Below are positions 26,590 through 34,841 of a stretch of DNA of 64,000 bases, one piece after another (position 1 is the stretch's first letter; each line of letters opens with the position of its first letter). The stretch covers positions 1,302,001 to 1,366,000 of the forward strand of contig NZ_CP155793.1 in NCBI RefSeq assembly GCF_039729145.1, in the 5' to 3' direction. The notes below the pieces were generated by a model. That model did not search any database. It was given only the letters and a program-made list of their open reading frames with translations, and had not been told where the DNA came from. Both the position numbers and the translations under genes were made by a program. Source of the DNA: Microbacterium sp. SY138. Lineage in GTDB: Bacteria > Actinomycetota > Actinomycetes > Actinomycetales > Microbacteriaceae.

Positions 26590-27669
26590 TCAGGCGATGT
26601 GTTCGCCCAGGCGCTCGGCCTGCCGGAATGCGCGGGCGGCGTCGGCAAACGCTACGGTGCCGGCGATGGTGCCCTCGAACCGTGCCCATTGCTCGTCGGT
26701 GAGCGCCGGGCCGACCCCGGCGGGATCGTGATGTGCCCACCAGCCGGCGAGGTCGTCCCAGATCGCGAGGAAGACGGTCAGCGGGTACGGCACCGCCTCA
26801 CCCGGTTCGACCGCCGGCAGCCGGGGACGAGGTTTGCGGCCGGTCTTCTTCGCGGCTCGCACGCGGGCGAGCGCGTCTTTGGCGAGGTGCTCCAGCTCCA
26901 CGGCGCGCGCGTCCCGTTCCGCGGCCCGCACGCCGGCGGCCTCGGCCCTGGCCTGCTCGCGCAGCTCGGCCGGCTGGGCGGGGTCGGTGGCGAGCTGGTA
27001 GAGCTCGGCGAGGGACAGTTCGGCGTTCATCCGCAGGTGGGCGGGGTAGACCTTCCCGCCGACTCTGATCCGCTCCACCTCCTCCGTCGCCCGCTGCCGG
27101 ACCGCGTCGGGCTGGGCGGTGTCGGCGGCGAGGTCTTCGAGGCGGACGATGCGTTCCATCGTGGTGTGCGAGTCACGGCCGGTGACCATCTGCGCGGCCT
27201 GCACCGCCGCCTCCCCAGAGCCCGCCCACGGTGCCGTTAAGTTAACGGCACCGTCCTCCTCGCCTGTGCCAGCGGGCTGGAACCGGGTGGCCTCCTGTCG
27301 CAGCGTGGCACCCTCGGTCAGGAGGGCTTTGAGCTCCCGGTAAAGGGCGGCGGCTTCGAGCTGGGTGAGCGGTTTGTGCAGCAGGTTGTCGTCCTGCTCG
27401 GCCAGGAGCTGCCCGAGCCGGTCGGACACCCCGGAGCGGACCCACAGGTTGACGGTCTTCCACCCGAGCTGCCGGATCGCCGCCAGGCGCCGGGCACCGC
27501 AGATCAGGTGCCCGTCGAGGGTGATCGTGATCGGTTGCAGCAGCCCGTTGCGGCGGATCGAATCGACCAGCGGTGCCAGGTCGCCGTAGTCCTGCCGGTG
27601 CCGGCGTCCGACGCCGATGGCATCCACGGCCCGCTCCAGCTCGATGTGGCCGCCCGGCGGAGTGCTCAT
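26590..27669 (-). CDS. ParB/Spo0J-like nuclease-domain protein
   Basis: 359 residues. The N-terminal ParB/Srx fold is clear: IGVGRRHRQDYGDLAPLVDS, IRRNGLLQPITIT and GHLICGARRLAAIRQLGW (the GxRR motif). A long helical, Ala/Glu-rich C-terminal half follows. In ICEs such proteins may help stable maintenance or regulate transfer. No ParA gene is adjacent in the element. ATGA overlap with the upstream gene. Confidence 0.85.
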   Translation of the reverse strand: MSTPPGGHIELERAVDAIGVGRRHRQDYGDLAPLVDSIRRNGLLQPITITLDGHLICGARRLAAIRQLGWKTVNLWVRSGVSDRLGQLLAEQDDNLLHKPLTQLEAAALYRELKALLTEGATLRQEATRFQPAGTGEEDGAVNLTAPWAGSGEAAVQAAQMVTGRDSHTTMERIVRLEDLAADTAQPDAVRQRATEEVERIRVGGKVYPAHLRMNAELSLAELYQLATDPAQPAELREQARAEAAGVRAAERDARAVELEHLAKDALARVRAAKKTGRKPRPRLPAVEPGEAVPYPLTVFLAIWDDLAGWWAHHDPAGVGPALTDEQWARFEGTIAGTVAFADAARAFRQAERLGEHIA

Positions 27670-28529
27670 TGCAGATCGCCCCCGGTGTCGGGGGCGGCAA
27701 GACCGGCGGTGAGCACGAGGTCATCGTCGCGCAGCAGCGCGCGGAGAGGTTCGCGGTTCAGCAGCCGCAGCAACAGGCCGCGCCCGGTGTTGGTGCCGGA
27801 CAAGGCGGGGCCGGGGTGGCCGAGCACGATCCGCAGCAGCGTCGTCCACGACGAGCCCGGCAAGTCCAGCAGGGCGCGGGCCTGCCGGTCGCGGCGCAGC
27901 GTCTCGAACGCCGACGCCCGCGAGACGGACTCCGCGAGCCGGCCGGTGATGTACTCCACCGCGGTCCGTGCCGTCACCGGCTCCCAGCCGACCCAGCTCA
28001 GCAGCGCGATGGTGTCCTCCACCGCGGCGGTGACGTTCACTGCCCGCTCCGGCACCACCTCATCGCCGTCCTCCTCATCGGTGTCGGGGTCGGCGAAGGG
28101 GTCGATGTGGAAAGCGGGGTGGTAGTCGGGCAGTGGGTTCTCCCGGTCGCTGAACCGCTCCGCGTCGTGGAACACCGAGTAGCGGGGGCGTCGGGCCTGG
28201 TGCACCGAGCACAGGAGCCCGTTGCCGCGTTCCTCGCCGATGCATGTCACCTGAACCGCGCGGGTGACCACCGCCCACGGGTCATCCGCGCGGCGGGTCG
28301 CCGCTCCCCGCATGGCCTCGAACGCGGCCGAGGCGGCCTCCCACGGGTCCAGGCCGTGCTTCTTGGCGAGGGCGGCGTACTTGTCGGCGGCATGCCGCAT
28401 CAGCAAGGCGGCCTCCGGGTCGTGTCGCCACGCGCCCTTGCCTGCCTCGTGCAGACGGTTCAGGAGAGCGCGCAGCGCCTCCGAGTCCTCGAATCTCGCC
28501 CGCTGTTCGCGGGGACTTTCCGGTGTCAT
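27666..28529 (-). CDS. Hypothetical element protein
   Basis: 287 residues from ATG 28529 (GGAGG seven bases before; a GTG one codon upstream is possible). Soluble. Two parts: a helical N-terminus (ALRALLNRLHEAGKGAWRHD, then WEAASAAFEAMRGAATR) and a C-terminal helical domain (EDTIALLSWVGWEPVTARTA) that looks like a helix-turn-helix or replication-protein tail. Family not recognised. Coupled to the ParB-like gene by ATGA. Confidence 0.6.
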   Translation of the reverse strand: MTPESPREQRARFEDSEALRALLNRLHEAGKGAWRHDPEAALLMRHAADKYAALAKKHGLDPWEAASAAFEAMRGAATRRADDPWAVVTRAVQVTCIGEERGNGLLCSVHQARRPRYSVFHDAERFSDRENPLPDYHPAFHIDPFADPDTDEEDGDEVVPERAVNVTAAVEDTIALLSWVGWEPVTARTAVEYITGRLAESVSRASAFETLRRDRQARALLDLPGSSWTTLLRIVLGHPGPALSGTNTGRGLLLRLLNREPLRALLRDDDLVLTAGLAAPDTGGDLQ

Positions 28530-28608
28530 CACACAACCTCCTGCACAGCAGGTGCACCCTGACTCCCACCCGTCCTCGCGCGCGTTGACTCATCGGGGGT
28601 GGACACGG

Positions 28609-29070
28609 CTACCCCAACCCGATCCCGGACCGCGACACCCACGAGTGCCGGGGGCTCCCGCCGCGACCGAACGCGGTCACCGGAGGCAGGCGGCGTACCC
28701 GCTCGCTGACCACTCGTGACCCTGAGCGGGCGACGGTGCGCGCACCCCGGTACGCCTGTCCTGGTGCGCGGCGGGTGCGGCGGGCGAGCTCGGCATGGAA
28801 GTCGATGCCCTGCCCGGCGACCCTGCCCGTCCGCGCAGCCAGCAGATCGGTGGGCCGCACCCACTCCACCCCCGACCGCCGCCGCCCCGCCCCCGCGTCG
28901 GCCTTCGCGTGCGTCACAGACGGGTCGCCGTGCCGGGCCAGTACCGACACCTCCCCGTCCCCGCCCCGCCGCGGCTCCTCGGGCGTCGTCGCCGACTCAT
29001 CGCGGTGGCCGTGACGGACGGGCGCGCGGTGCTGCCCGTGCGTGGCCGGGGTCTGGTTGTCGTCGTTCAT
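28609..29070 (-). CDS. Hypothetical basic element protein
   Basis: 153 residues from ATG 29070, which overlaps the DUF2637 stop. Low-complexity first half with many His, Arg and Gly. The middle VEWVRPTDLLAARTGRVAGQ and GIDFHAELARRTRRAPGQAY is more ordered and is a pattern I associate with ICE operons. Function unknown; a DNA-associated role is only a guess from its charge. Confidence 0.55.
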   Translation of the reverse strand: MNDDNQTPATHGQHRAPVRHGHRDESATTPEEPRRGGDGEVSVLARHGDPSVTHAKADAGAGRRRSGVEWVRPTDLLAARTGRVAGQGIDFHAELARRTRRAPGQAYRGARTVARSGSRVVSERVRRLPPVTAFGRGGSPRHSWVSRSGIGLG

Positions 29071-29726
29071 GTCGTCTCCTCCGAGTCGGGGCCGGTCAGC
29101 GCCGGCCGGGCGAACCAGCGGCCCACCGTGGACGGGTGCACGCCCAGGCGGCGGGCGATCTGCTTGTTCGACCACCCCTCCTGCTGCCGCAGCAACACCG
29201 CCGCCTCACGCCCCTCACCCCGCGACACCGCCGCCGCCAACGGGACGGACGGCATCACCGCATGGCCCGAGTCGGCGACAGGCGCTGTCGGTGGGTCGGC
29301 AGACAGATCGGATGCGTGTGTAGGGGCGGGGCGGGTGAGGATGACGGTGAGGTGGGTGATCGCCAGCAGCACCAGCGGGGGCACCGCCGCAACGGACGCG
29401 GCGAGCACCGCCGGCACGTCGGCGTCCGCGGCGACGACGGCATGGATCGCGTTGGCCGTCACCGACACCACCGCGCCGGCGACCAGCAGCACCCACGAGT
29501 ACCACGCCTGGCGGTGCCCAGCCAGGGCGACCACGGCGACGGTTGCGACGACGATGATGCCGTCCACGATCAGCGGCCACGCCCACGCCTGCCCCGCCTC
29601 GATCCCGGAACGGCGGGCCAGGTCCGCCAAGGCGGTGAAGGACAGCCAGAACGCTCCGGCGGCGATGAACACCGTCCCGCCTGCCGCGGTCACCACCGCC
29701 CACCGCCTCCCCGCCTGCGTCGCCAT
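29067..29726 (-). CDS. DUF2637 (SpdB-like) membrane protein with C-terminal helix-turn-helix
   Basis: 219 residues from ATG 29726 in a TGATG overlap with prim-pol. Four membrane helices in the first 125 residues with the DUF2637 signature (FWLSFTALADLARRSG, QAWAWPLIVDGIIVVA). DUF2637 includes SpdB-type proteins linked to intramycelial plasmid spreading. The last 40 residues form a recursive HTH (EGWSNKQIARRLGVHPSTVG), which suggests DNA binding tethered to the membrane. Confidence 0.82.
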   Translation of the reverse strand: MATQAGRRWAVVTAAGGTVFIAAGAFWLSFTALADLARRSGIEAGQAWAWPLIVDGIIVVATVAVVALAGHRQAWYSWVLLVAGAVVSVTANAIHAVVAADADVPAVLAASVAAVPPLVLLAITHLTVILTRPAPTHASDLSADPPTAPVADSGHAVMPSVPLAAAVSRGEGREAAVLLRQQEGWSNKQIARRLGVHPSTVGRWFARPALTGPDSEETT

Positions 29727-30658
29727 CACAGCCCCCTCCTCGGCACGGCCGGCCGGCCCGGGGAGGGGCGGCGGTCGAACCAGCCGGCTCCTACCGGTGA
29801 CGCGCCCTGCGTCGGGGAGGTCGTCGTGCGCCTGACAGAACCGGGGTGGACGGCGCGGTAGGCGGACCGGACGGTCGCGGTGATCTCCCGCGGCCCGAAG
29901 TCCGACTTCACGGCCGTCAGCACCGCATCGAGAGCATCAGCGAACGGGACGCCGCCCTCGGCCAGTCGGCACGAGGCCCAGAACAGTTTGAGATTGCGGT
30001 CAGTGTCCTGCCGGTCCAGCCACCGCGCCAACCGCTCCGCATCCTCCCGCCCCGCCGACTGCCTGCCGCCCGGGCGAGGGCGGATCGGCGGCCGGGGGTC
30101 GAGGAAGTCCCGCAACCTGCCCGCGTCCAGCTCGCGTCCCGGATCGTGTACGACCTGGAGGATGCGGTATCCGACCGTGGCGGCGCCGATGGGTCGGGTC
30201 GAAGGCGGGACGACGATGTAGCCGCCGTCGCCACGGAAATCGACTCCTGCGCGCCCGGCTTGCCAGGATCGTTGTGCGGTGCCCGGTGTCGCCGGGTAGT
30301 AGGCGTGCATGCCGCCGGTGGGGGTGCGCACCAGCAGCTCCCAACCCTCGACCAGCCCGGCGTCGCGGGCACGGCGGAAGCTCGCCCGCCCGTCGACCGG
30401 CCCGTGCACGTCCACATCCACCACCACCAGCCCAGACGCCGCACCCGTCGGGACGGCGATGTTCGCGCCCGGCCACCGTCGCCACCACGCCGACACCTGG
30501 GCGGGATCGGTGCTCGCGTCGTGGAAGCCGTGCCCGGTCAGGGGGCGCTTGCCGCCCGGCACGCACGGGAACACCGGCACCCCGAAGGCGGCGAACCGTG
30601 CCGCAGCCGCCGGCAACGGCAGGCCCGCGGCCTCGGTGAACAGCGACACGGCCCGCAT
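29726..30658 (-). CDS. Bifunctional DNA primase/polymerase (prim-pol)
   Basis: 310 residues. Archaeo-eukaryotic primase fold: FPCVPGGKRPLTGHGFHDAS near the start, catalytic acidic pair in GLVVVDVDVHGP, and the TPTGGMHAYYP and GVDFRGDGGYIVVPPS strands. Likely primes replication or converts the transferred strand to duplex. No helicase domain is attached, so a host helicase is probably used. Tight overlaps with ArdC-like and DUF2637 genes. Confidence 0.9.
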   Translation of the reverse strand: MRAVSLFTEAAGLPLPAAAARFAAFGVPVFPCVPGGKRPLTGHGFHDASTDPAQVSAWWRRWPGANIAVPTGAASGLVVVDVDVHGPVDGRASFRRARDAGLVEGWELLVRTPTGGMHAYYPATPGTAQRSWQAGRAGVDFRGDGGYIVVPPSTRPIGAATVGYRILQVVHDPGRELDAGRLRDFLDPRPPIRPRPGGRQSAGREDAERLARWLDRQDTDRNLKLFWASCRLAEGGVPFADALDAVLTAVKSDFGPREITATVRSAYRAVHPGSVRRTTTSPTQGASPVGAGWFDRRPSPGRPAVPRRGL

Positions 30659-31746
30659 CACAAGCCCCTCACCGCGGCATCCGCTACCCGAGACGCCCGA
30701 GGCGGCTCCACCCGCGGCGCCGCCGTGCGCTCCGCCCGGGCGGGACGTTCGGTGCGCAGGGCGTCGCGGTTCAGGCCGGGCGGGTCACCTCCGCCGAGCT
30801 GCACGGTCGGGAGGGCGTCGAGGATCGCCCCGGCGGTCTTGCGGACCCGCTCGCCGGTGGCCTGCACCACCTCCGCGGGGTCTTTGTCCTTCACCGTCCC
30901 CGCCCACCCCGACACATACGGGATCGTGTACGAGCTGGTATCCATGCCGTGCGCGGCGCCGATCATCAACGCCACCGACTCCGCCTCCACCTCCCCGATC
31001 CCGCGATGCCCTGTCGCATCCGGGTTGTCGGGGCCGTGCAGGCGCACATGCGCGAGCTCATGAGCAAGGGTCTTCACCTGCGCGGCATCGTCCATGTCCA
31101 TCCGCACTGAGACCGTGCGATTCATGTAATCGGTCAGGCCGTTCGCGCCGTGGATCAGTCCGGCGTGCTCGACCCGCAGCACCGCGAATCCTTCGGCCTC
31201 CACCAGCCCGGCCAAGCCCTCCCACAGACCCTCGGGCGCATCGCCTTCCAGCAGGACAGACGCAGCGCGCTCGGGGATCGGATCGCCCGAGGTCTGCGAC
31301 ACGTCCCAGACATAGGCCGGCTTCGCGCCCACCATCCGCGAACGCACCGCCTCGCCCGGCTTCGGCTTCTCGAACCGCCCCAACCGGCGCCACGACAACG
31401 AGTCCTGCGGAGTCGAGGACGCGAACCGGCCCGTCACCGGGGCGAAGATCATGTAGCCCGGTTGCCCCTTCTCAACCTGACGACCCAACGACTGCCACTG
31501 CCGGTATCCGGCGACATAGCACAGCTCCGGCGAAGACACCCGCCCGGCCTCAAAGGCATCGAGATGCTGAGCCCAGATCAGCAGCGTGTTCCCGAACGAC
31601 CGCGACCGGAACCGAGCCGCGAACTCGAGCGCCCGCGTCCAGTCGGCACCCGAGACGAGCTGATCGACCGCAGCCGAGAGTTGCATATGGAGATGTTCGA
31701 GCTTTGCATCCCAAGCATCCCGTGACGTCCCGATCGTTGCCATCAT
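30658..31746 (-). CDS. ArdC-like antirestriction / zincin-type protein
   Basis: 362 residues. An N-terminal ArdC-type ssDNA-binding domain (RSFGNTLLIWAQHLDA, then YRQWQSLGRQVEKGQPGYMI) and a C-terminal metallopeptidase domain with HELAHVRLH at about residue 230 and a downstream glutamate in EVEAESVALM. ArdC proteins protect incoming DNA from restriction. GGAGG sits three bases before the ATG at 31746 and six before the next ATG at 31743; the latter may be used. First gene of the minus-strand operon. Confidence 0.88.
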   Translation of the reverse strand: MMATIGTSRDAWDAKLEHLHMQLSAAVDQLVSGADWTRALEFAARFRSRSFGNTLLIWAQHLDAFEAGRVSSPELCYVAGYRQWQSLGRQVEKGQPGYMIFAPVTGRFASSTPQDSLSWRRLGRFEKPKPGEAVRSRMVGAKPAYVWDVSQTSGDPIPERAASVLLEGDAPEGLWEGLAGLVEAEGFAVLRVEHAGLIHGANGLTDYMNRTVSVRMDMDDAAQVKTLAHELAHVRLHGPDNPDATGHRGIGEVEAESVALMIGAAHGMDTSSYTIPYVSGWAGTVKDKDPAEVVQATGERVRKTAGAILDALPTVQLGGGDPPGLNRDALRTERPARAERTAAPRVEPPRASRVADAAVRGL

Positions 31747-32002
31747 CGGCCTCCTTCAGATGAGGCCGACGGCGTAAGCCTCCGACCCGTGCGACCATGA
31801 GGTGCGCCGGGAGGGTCAGGAGGATGAGACGGGGAGTAAACAATGATCGTGACCGGCAGGCTCGCTGATGAACCCGACGTATCCCATCCGATGTACCTGC
31901 CACGCTTTTCGCTGTCGAGTTGAAAAGGATTGGTCCGCGTTAACGAACGAGAATCACGAGTCAAGTATCGAGTTCACGTGTTTGTCACATGGTTCTCGAT
32001 TC
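31747..32002. other. Intergenic region at the element edge
   Basis: No gene. It contains the likely promoter of the conjugation operon near 31760-31850 and becomes AT-richer from about 31900. GAGAATC (31949-31955) and GATTCTC (31998-32004) form an inverted repeat reaching the AraC stop. I looked for a displaced tRNA-Pro 3' end here and saw none. Confidence 0.6.
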
Positions 32003-32980
32003 TCACGGCGTGTTGCGCACTCGTGCCTCACGAGTGGTGTGATGCGGGTGCGGGGTGAGCCGATACTTCGAAGGAGTGACGCCGAAGCGGCGGACGAACC
32101 ACGCCGAAGCGATCCGTGGATCACGCCAGCCGACCGTCTGCGCGGCGTAAGAGATCGAAAGCTCAGTTTCCTCGATCAGTCGCGTGAACTCAGTGAGTCT
32201 GACCTCTGTGAGGAATCGGATGGGAGAGATACCCGTGCGAAGGGTGAACAGACGTGTCAGATGGGCGCGTGACAACGCTACAGAGTCCGACAGAGTGGTC
32301 AGTGTCCACGGCTCACGCATCCGTTCTCGCAACAGCCACACGGCGCGTCCAACGGAGCCGAGGGTGGCTGTGTCGGTGATGCGTCCGCGAACCGCGCTCT
32401 GGACCTGCGCCGTCGATGGAGAAGGATCATCGGTCACTTCCCCGGCGAGGAAGGTAGGTGCGACGATGCTCATCCAGCGTGCGAACAGTTCTACATTGCG
32501 AGCGGCCGCGACCTCAGGGAGATGGGCGCGGCCGGGGAGGAGTCTCATCTGTTGCCAGAGGGGTTCAAGACGTTGTAGTCGTGCGACGCCCGGCGAGAGT
32601 GACAGAGGCCCGCCGTTCCATTCATGTGGGTGGAACCCTCGCTGGACACGGGTTCTGTCTGGCAAGAGCAGCGCCAACTGTGCACGCAGGAAGCTCTCGT
32701 CGATATAGATGTCCCACATCCTCGCGCGGAGGCGCGGACGCATCGAGCACCAGCGTCCTCCACCAATCGCGAGCGAGGCGCCAGCTTCAAGCAAGAATCT
32801 GGTATCCGCGGTCTCGACCTCGGTTGCTCCCTCCATGACATGAATGATCCGGGCGTCATCAAACACAACACGGTTCGTCGGGAGGGTGCGCGTCGATTCG
32901 ACAGCGATCAGTCGCACCACGGGTGCCACTGCACAATGTCCTTCAGATGCCCCATTGGGAACTGCTCTAGTCATCCCCAA
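32003..32980 (-). CDS. AraC/XylS-family transcriptional regulator
   Basis: 325 residues. N-terminal sensing domain (GASLAIGGGRWCSMRPRLRA region) and C-terminal double HTH: LTTLSDSVALSRAHLTRLFT then SYAAQTVGWRDPRIASAWFV with FGVTPSKYR. Effector unknown. It stands alone, its promoter region facing the ArsR/CDF genes. Two methionines (M1, M3) are possible starts. Confidence 0.88.
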   Translation of the reverse strand: MGMTRAVPNGASEGHCAVAPVVRLIAVESTRTLPTNRVVFDDARIIHVMEGATEVETADTRFLLEAGASLAIGGGRWCSMRPRLRARMWDIYIDESFLRAQLALLLPDRTRVQRGFHPHEWNGGPLSLSPGVARLQRLEPLWQQMRLLPGRAHLPEVAAARNVELFARWMSIVAPTFLAGEVTDDPSPSTAQVQSAVRGRITDTATLGSVGRAVWLLRERMREPWTLTTLSDSVALSRAHLTRLFTLRTGISPIRFLTEVRLTEFTRLIEETELSISYAAQTVGWRDPRIASAWFVRRFGVTPSKYRLTPHPHHTTREARVRNTP

Positions 32981-33215
32981 ACCGTCCTTGTCTGAGCTGA
33001 CTCCGCCCGTCGCATTTGGATAGTTCGCATCGGGAGGGCAACGGCCGATCAGGTGCTGTTGTCGGTCTTAGTTCAATCGTGGTCGAAAGCCGGGAACTGT
33101 CGCTTCTCCGGACCGGAGAATGTACCCGCCTCGCTCTGCCCGATCCTCGTTGCACGTTCACGCTGTTGGGCTGATCACGAACCTCAAGAAGCACAGACAA
33201 GCCCGGCCCTCCTCG

Positions 33216-33593
33216 CTAGGTAGGGTTTTCACCCGCGTGGTGCTGAGAAGAAGTGCCGTCGGCATGATGCTCGGCTTGCATAGCGACAGCGTGGGCGATG
33301 GCGATGGCGTGCTCGTCGACGGCTGAGTAGAAGGCCTGGTTTCCGTGGGACTCGCGTCGGACCAGTCCTGCGGCCCGCAGCTTGGCGAGATGCTGCGATA
33401 CGGCGGCGGGGGAGCGTTCCACGATGTCGGCGAGGTGGTTGACGGACATCGGTCCGTATTGGGTAGCGAGGATGATTCGGAAGCGCGTCGGTTCAGCGAG
33501 AAGGGCCAGCACGCGCACCGCACGTGCGACGTCGGCGTCTTCGGGGGTGATGGCGGGCGTGGCAGTACTGTCCACAAGGATGCTCCGTTCCAT
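33216..33593 (-). CDS. ArsR/SmtB-family metal-responsive repressor
   Basis: 125 residues. Winged helix with MSVNHLADIVERSPAAVSQH and a C-terminal alpha-5 segment DEHAIAIAHAVAMQAEHHAD. The D-x-H start of the SmtB/CzrA/NmtR alpha-5 metal site is present, but the usual +11 histidine is Gln; several other His follow. Zinc, cobalt or nickel is expected. Located just downstream of the CDF exporter gene on the same strand, so it probably autoregulates that unit. Confidence 0.88.
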   Translation of the reverse strand: MERSILVDSTATPAITPEDADVARAVRVLALLAEPTRFRIILATQYGPMSVNHLADIVERSPAAVSQHLAKLRAAGLVRRESHGNQAFYSAVDEHAIAIAHAVAMQAEHHADGTSSQHHAGENPT

Positions 33594-33644
33594 GCTGCGC
33601 GCCGCGTTCGCCGTCCGTTGGATCGTCGGACGGCGAGCGCGGTC

Positions 33645-34721
33645 TTAGTGTTCGTGTGGGTGTGCTGCTGTCGTCGGGGTGAACTCAACGGTGGTGGATT
33701 CCACGCTGCGCAGGCTCGTCTTGAGCGTCGTGCGCACGTCGTCTGCGATCATTGTGCTCTCGGTGAGCGACAGGTCGGGGTCGACCTCGATGAACGCTTC
33801 CACGAGCAGGCGGTGTCCGCTCCAGCGGGCTCGGACCGTGGCACTTCGAACGCCGGGGACCTCGCGAACCAGATTGGTCGCCTGGGCGATGAGTCCTTTG
33901 TCGACGCCGTCCATGAGGCGGTTCAGGATCGACTTCAGGGAGCTGAGCATGATTCCGAAGATCACGACGGCGATGAACAACCCCACGATCGCATCCGCCT
34001 GCGGGAATCCGAGCCAGGCCAGGCTGATGCCGACGACGACCGCGAGTGAGGTGAATCCGTCGGCTCGCGCGTGCTGCCCTTCGGCGATCAGCGCGGCGGA
34101 CCCGATCCGCTTGCCTCCGCGGATCCGGTAGACCGCGACGATCTCGTTGCCGAGGAAACCGACGATGCCCGCGGCGAACACCCATCCGAGGTTGGTCAGC
34201 GGTCGCGGGTTGACTAGTGCGTTGATGGCTTCGTAGCCGATGTACACGGCGGTGAGGAAGATGATGAAGACGATGAAGATTCCCACGACGTCTTCGGCGC
34301 GACGGTAGCCGTAGGGATATCGCTCGGTGGCACGCCGGGCTCCGATCCGGAAGGCGATCACCAGTGGGATGGTGGTGACGGCGTGCCCGAAGCTGTGCAC
34401 CGTGTCGGCCAGCAAGCCGATCGAGCCTGAGATCGCGACGATGAAGATCTGGGCGATGGCCACCGTGAGCATTCCGGCCAGCCCGATCCAGGCGGTTCGG
34501 ATGCCGTCGTTGCGGGCTTCTTCCGCTGTCTGGATCTTCTCCATCGCGTCATGCGAGTGCGGTGTGATCGCGTGCTTGAACTGCGCCCATGCTCCGCTTC
34601 CGTGGGAGTGATCGCCGCGCCCGGCGTCGTTGTGCGCGTGATCGTGGGCGTTGTCCGCGTGGGAGTGCTCTGCGGAGGGGGCCTCCGAGTGCGTGCGGGG
34701 TGGTTGGGGCGTGCTGTCCAT
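33645..34721 (-). CDS. Cation diffusion facilitator (CDF) metal exporter
   Basis: 358 residues from ATG 34721; upstream starts would read through the divergent promoter. Histidine-rich N-terminus (HSHADNAHDHAHNDAGRGDH) and C-terminus (HPHEH). Six membrane helices; the TM5 motif is HARAD (HxxxD), while the TM2 motif reads HSFGH where most relatives have HxxxD. CDF proteins exchange cytoplasmic Zn, Co, Ni or Cd for protons. A cytoplasmic dimerisation domain follows TM6 (VREVPGVRSATVRARWSGHR). Likely controlled by the ArsR gene. Confidence 0.9.
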   Translation of the reverse strand: MDSTPQPPRTHSEAPSAEHSHADNAHDHAHNDAGRGDHSHGSGAWAQFKHAITPHSHDAMEKIQTAEEARNDGIRTAWIGLAGMLTVAIAQIFIVAISGSIGLLADTVHSFGHAVTTIPLVIAFRIGARRATERYPYGYRRAEDVVGIFIVFIIFLTAVYIGYEAINALVNPRPLTNLGWVFAAGIVGFLGNEIVAVYRIRGGKRIGSAALIAEGQHARADGFTSLAVVVGISLAWLGFPQADAIVGLFIAVVIFGIMLSSLKSILNRLMDGVDKGLIAQATNLVREVPGVRSATVRARWSGHRLLVEAFIEVDPDLSLTESTMIADDVRTTLKTSLRSVESTTVEFTPTTAAHPHEH

Positions 34722-34754
34722 GCGATCTCGCTTTCCACGTGGTTCCTGATTACC

Positions 34755-34794
34755 TATAATATGCGTATACACGTAGAAACGCAGATTAGCGTAT
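34755..34794. promoter_or_regulatory. Divergent promoter/operator region between CDF and hisD
   Basis: AT-rich island in the 120-bp gap, with TATAAT at 34755-34760 and a direct repeat GCGTAT at 34763-34768 and 34789-34794, 26 bp apart. ATATGCGTATAC around the first copy is partly palindromic, like SmtB/ArsR operators. It would let one metal sensor control both genes. Binding is inferred. Confidence 0.5.
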
Positions 34795-34841
34795 TTGGTG
34801 CGAGTCGTCCACCGGACGGCGGATTGAGGGGAGGAGCAGAA

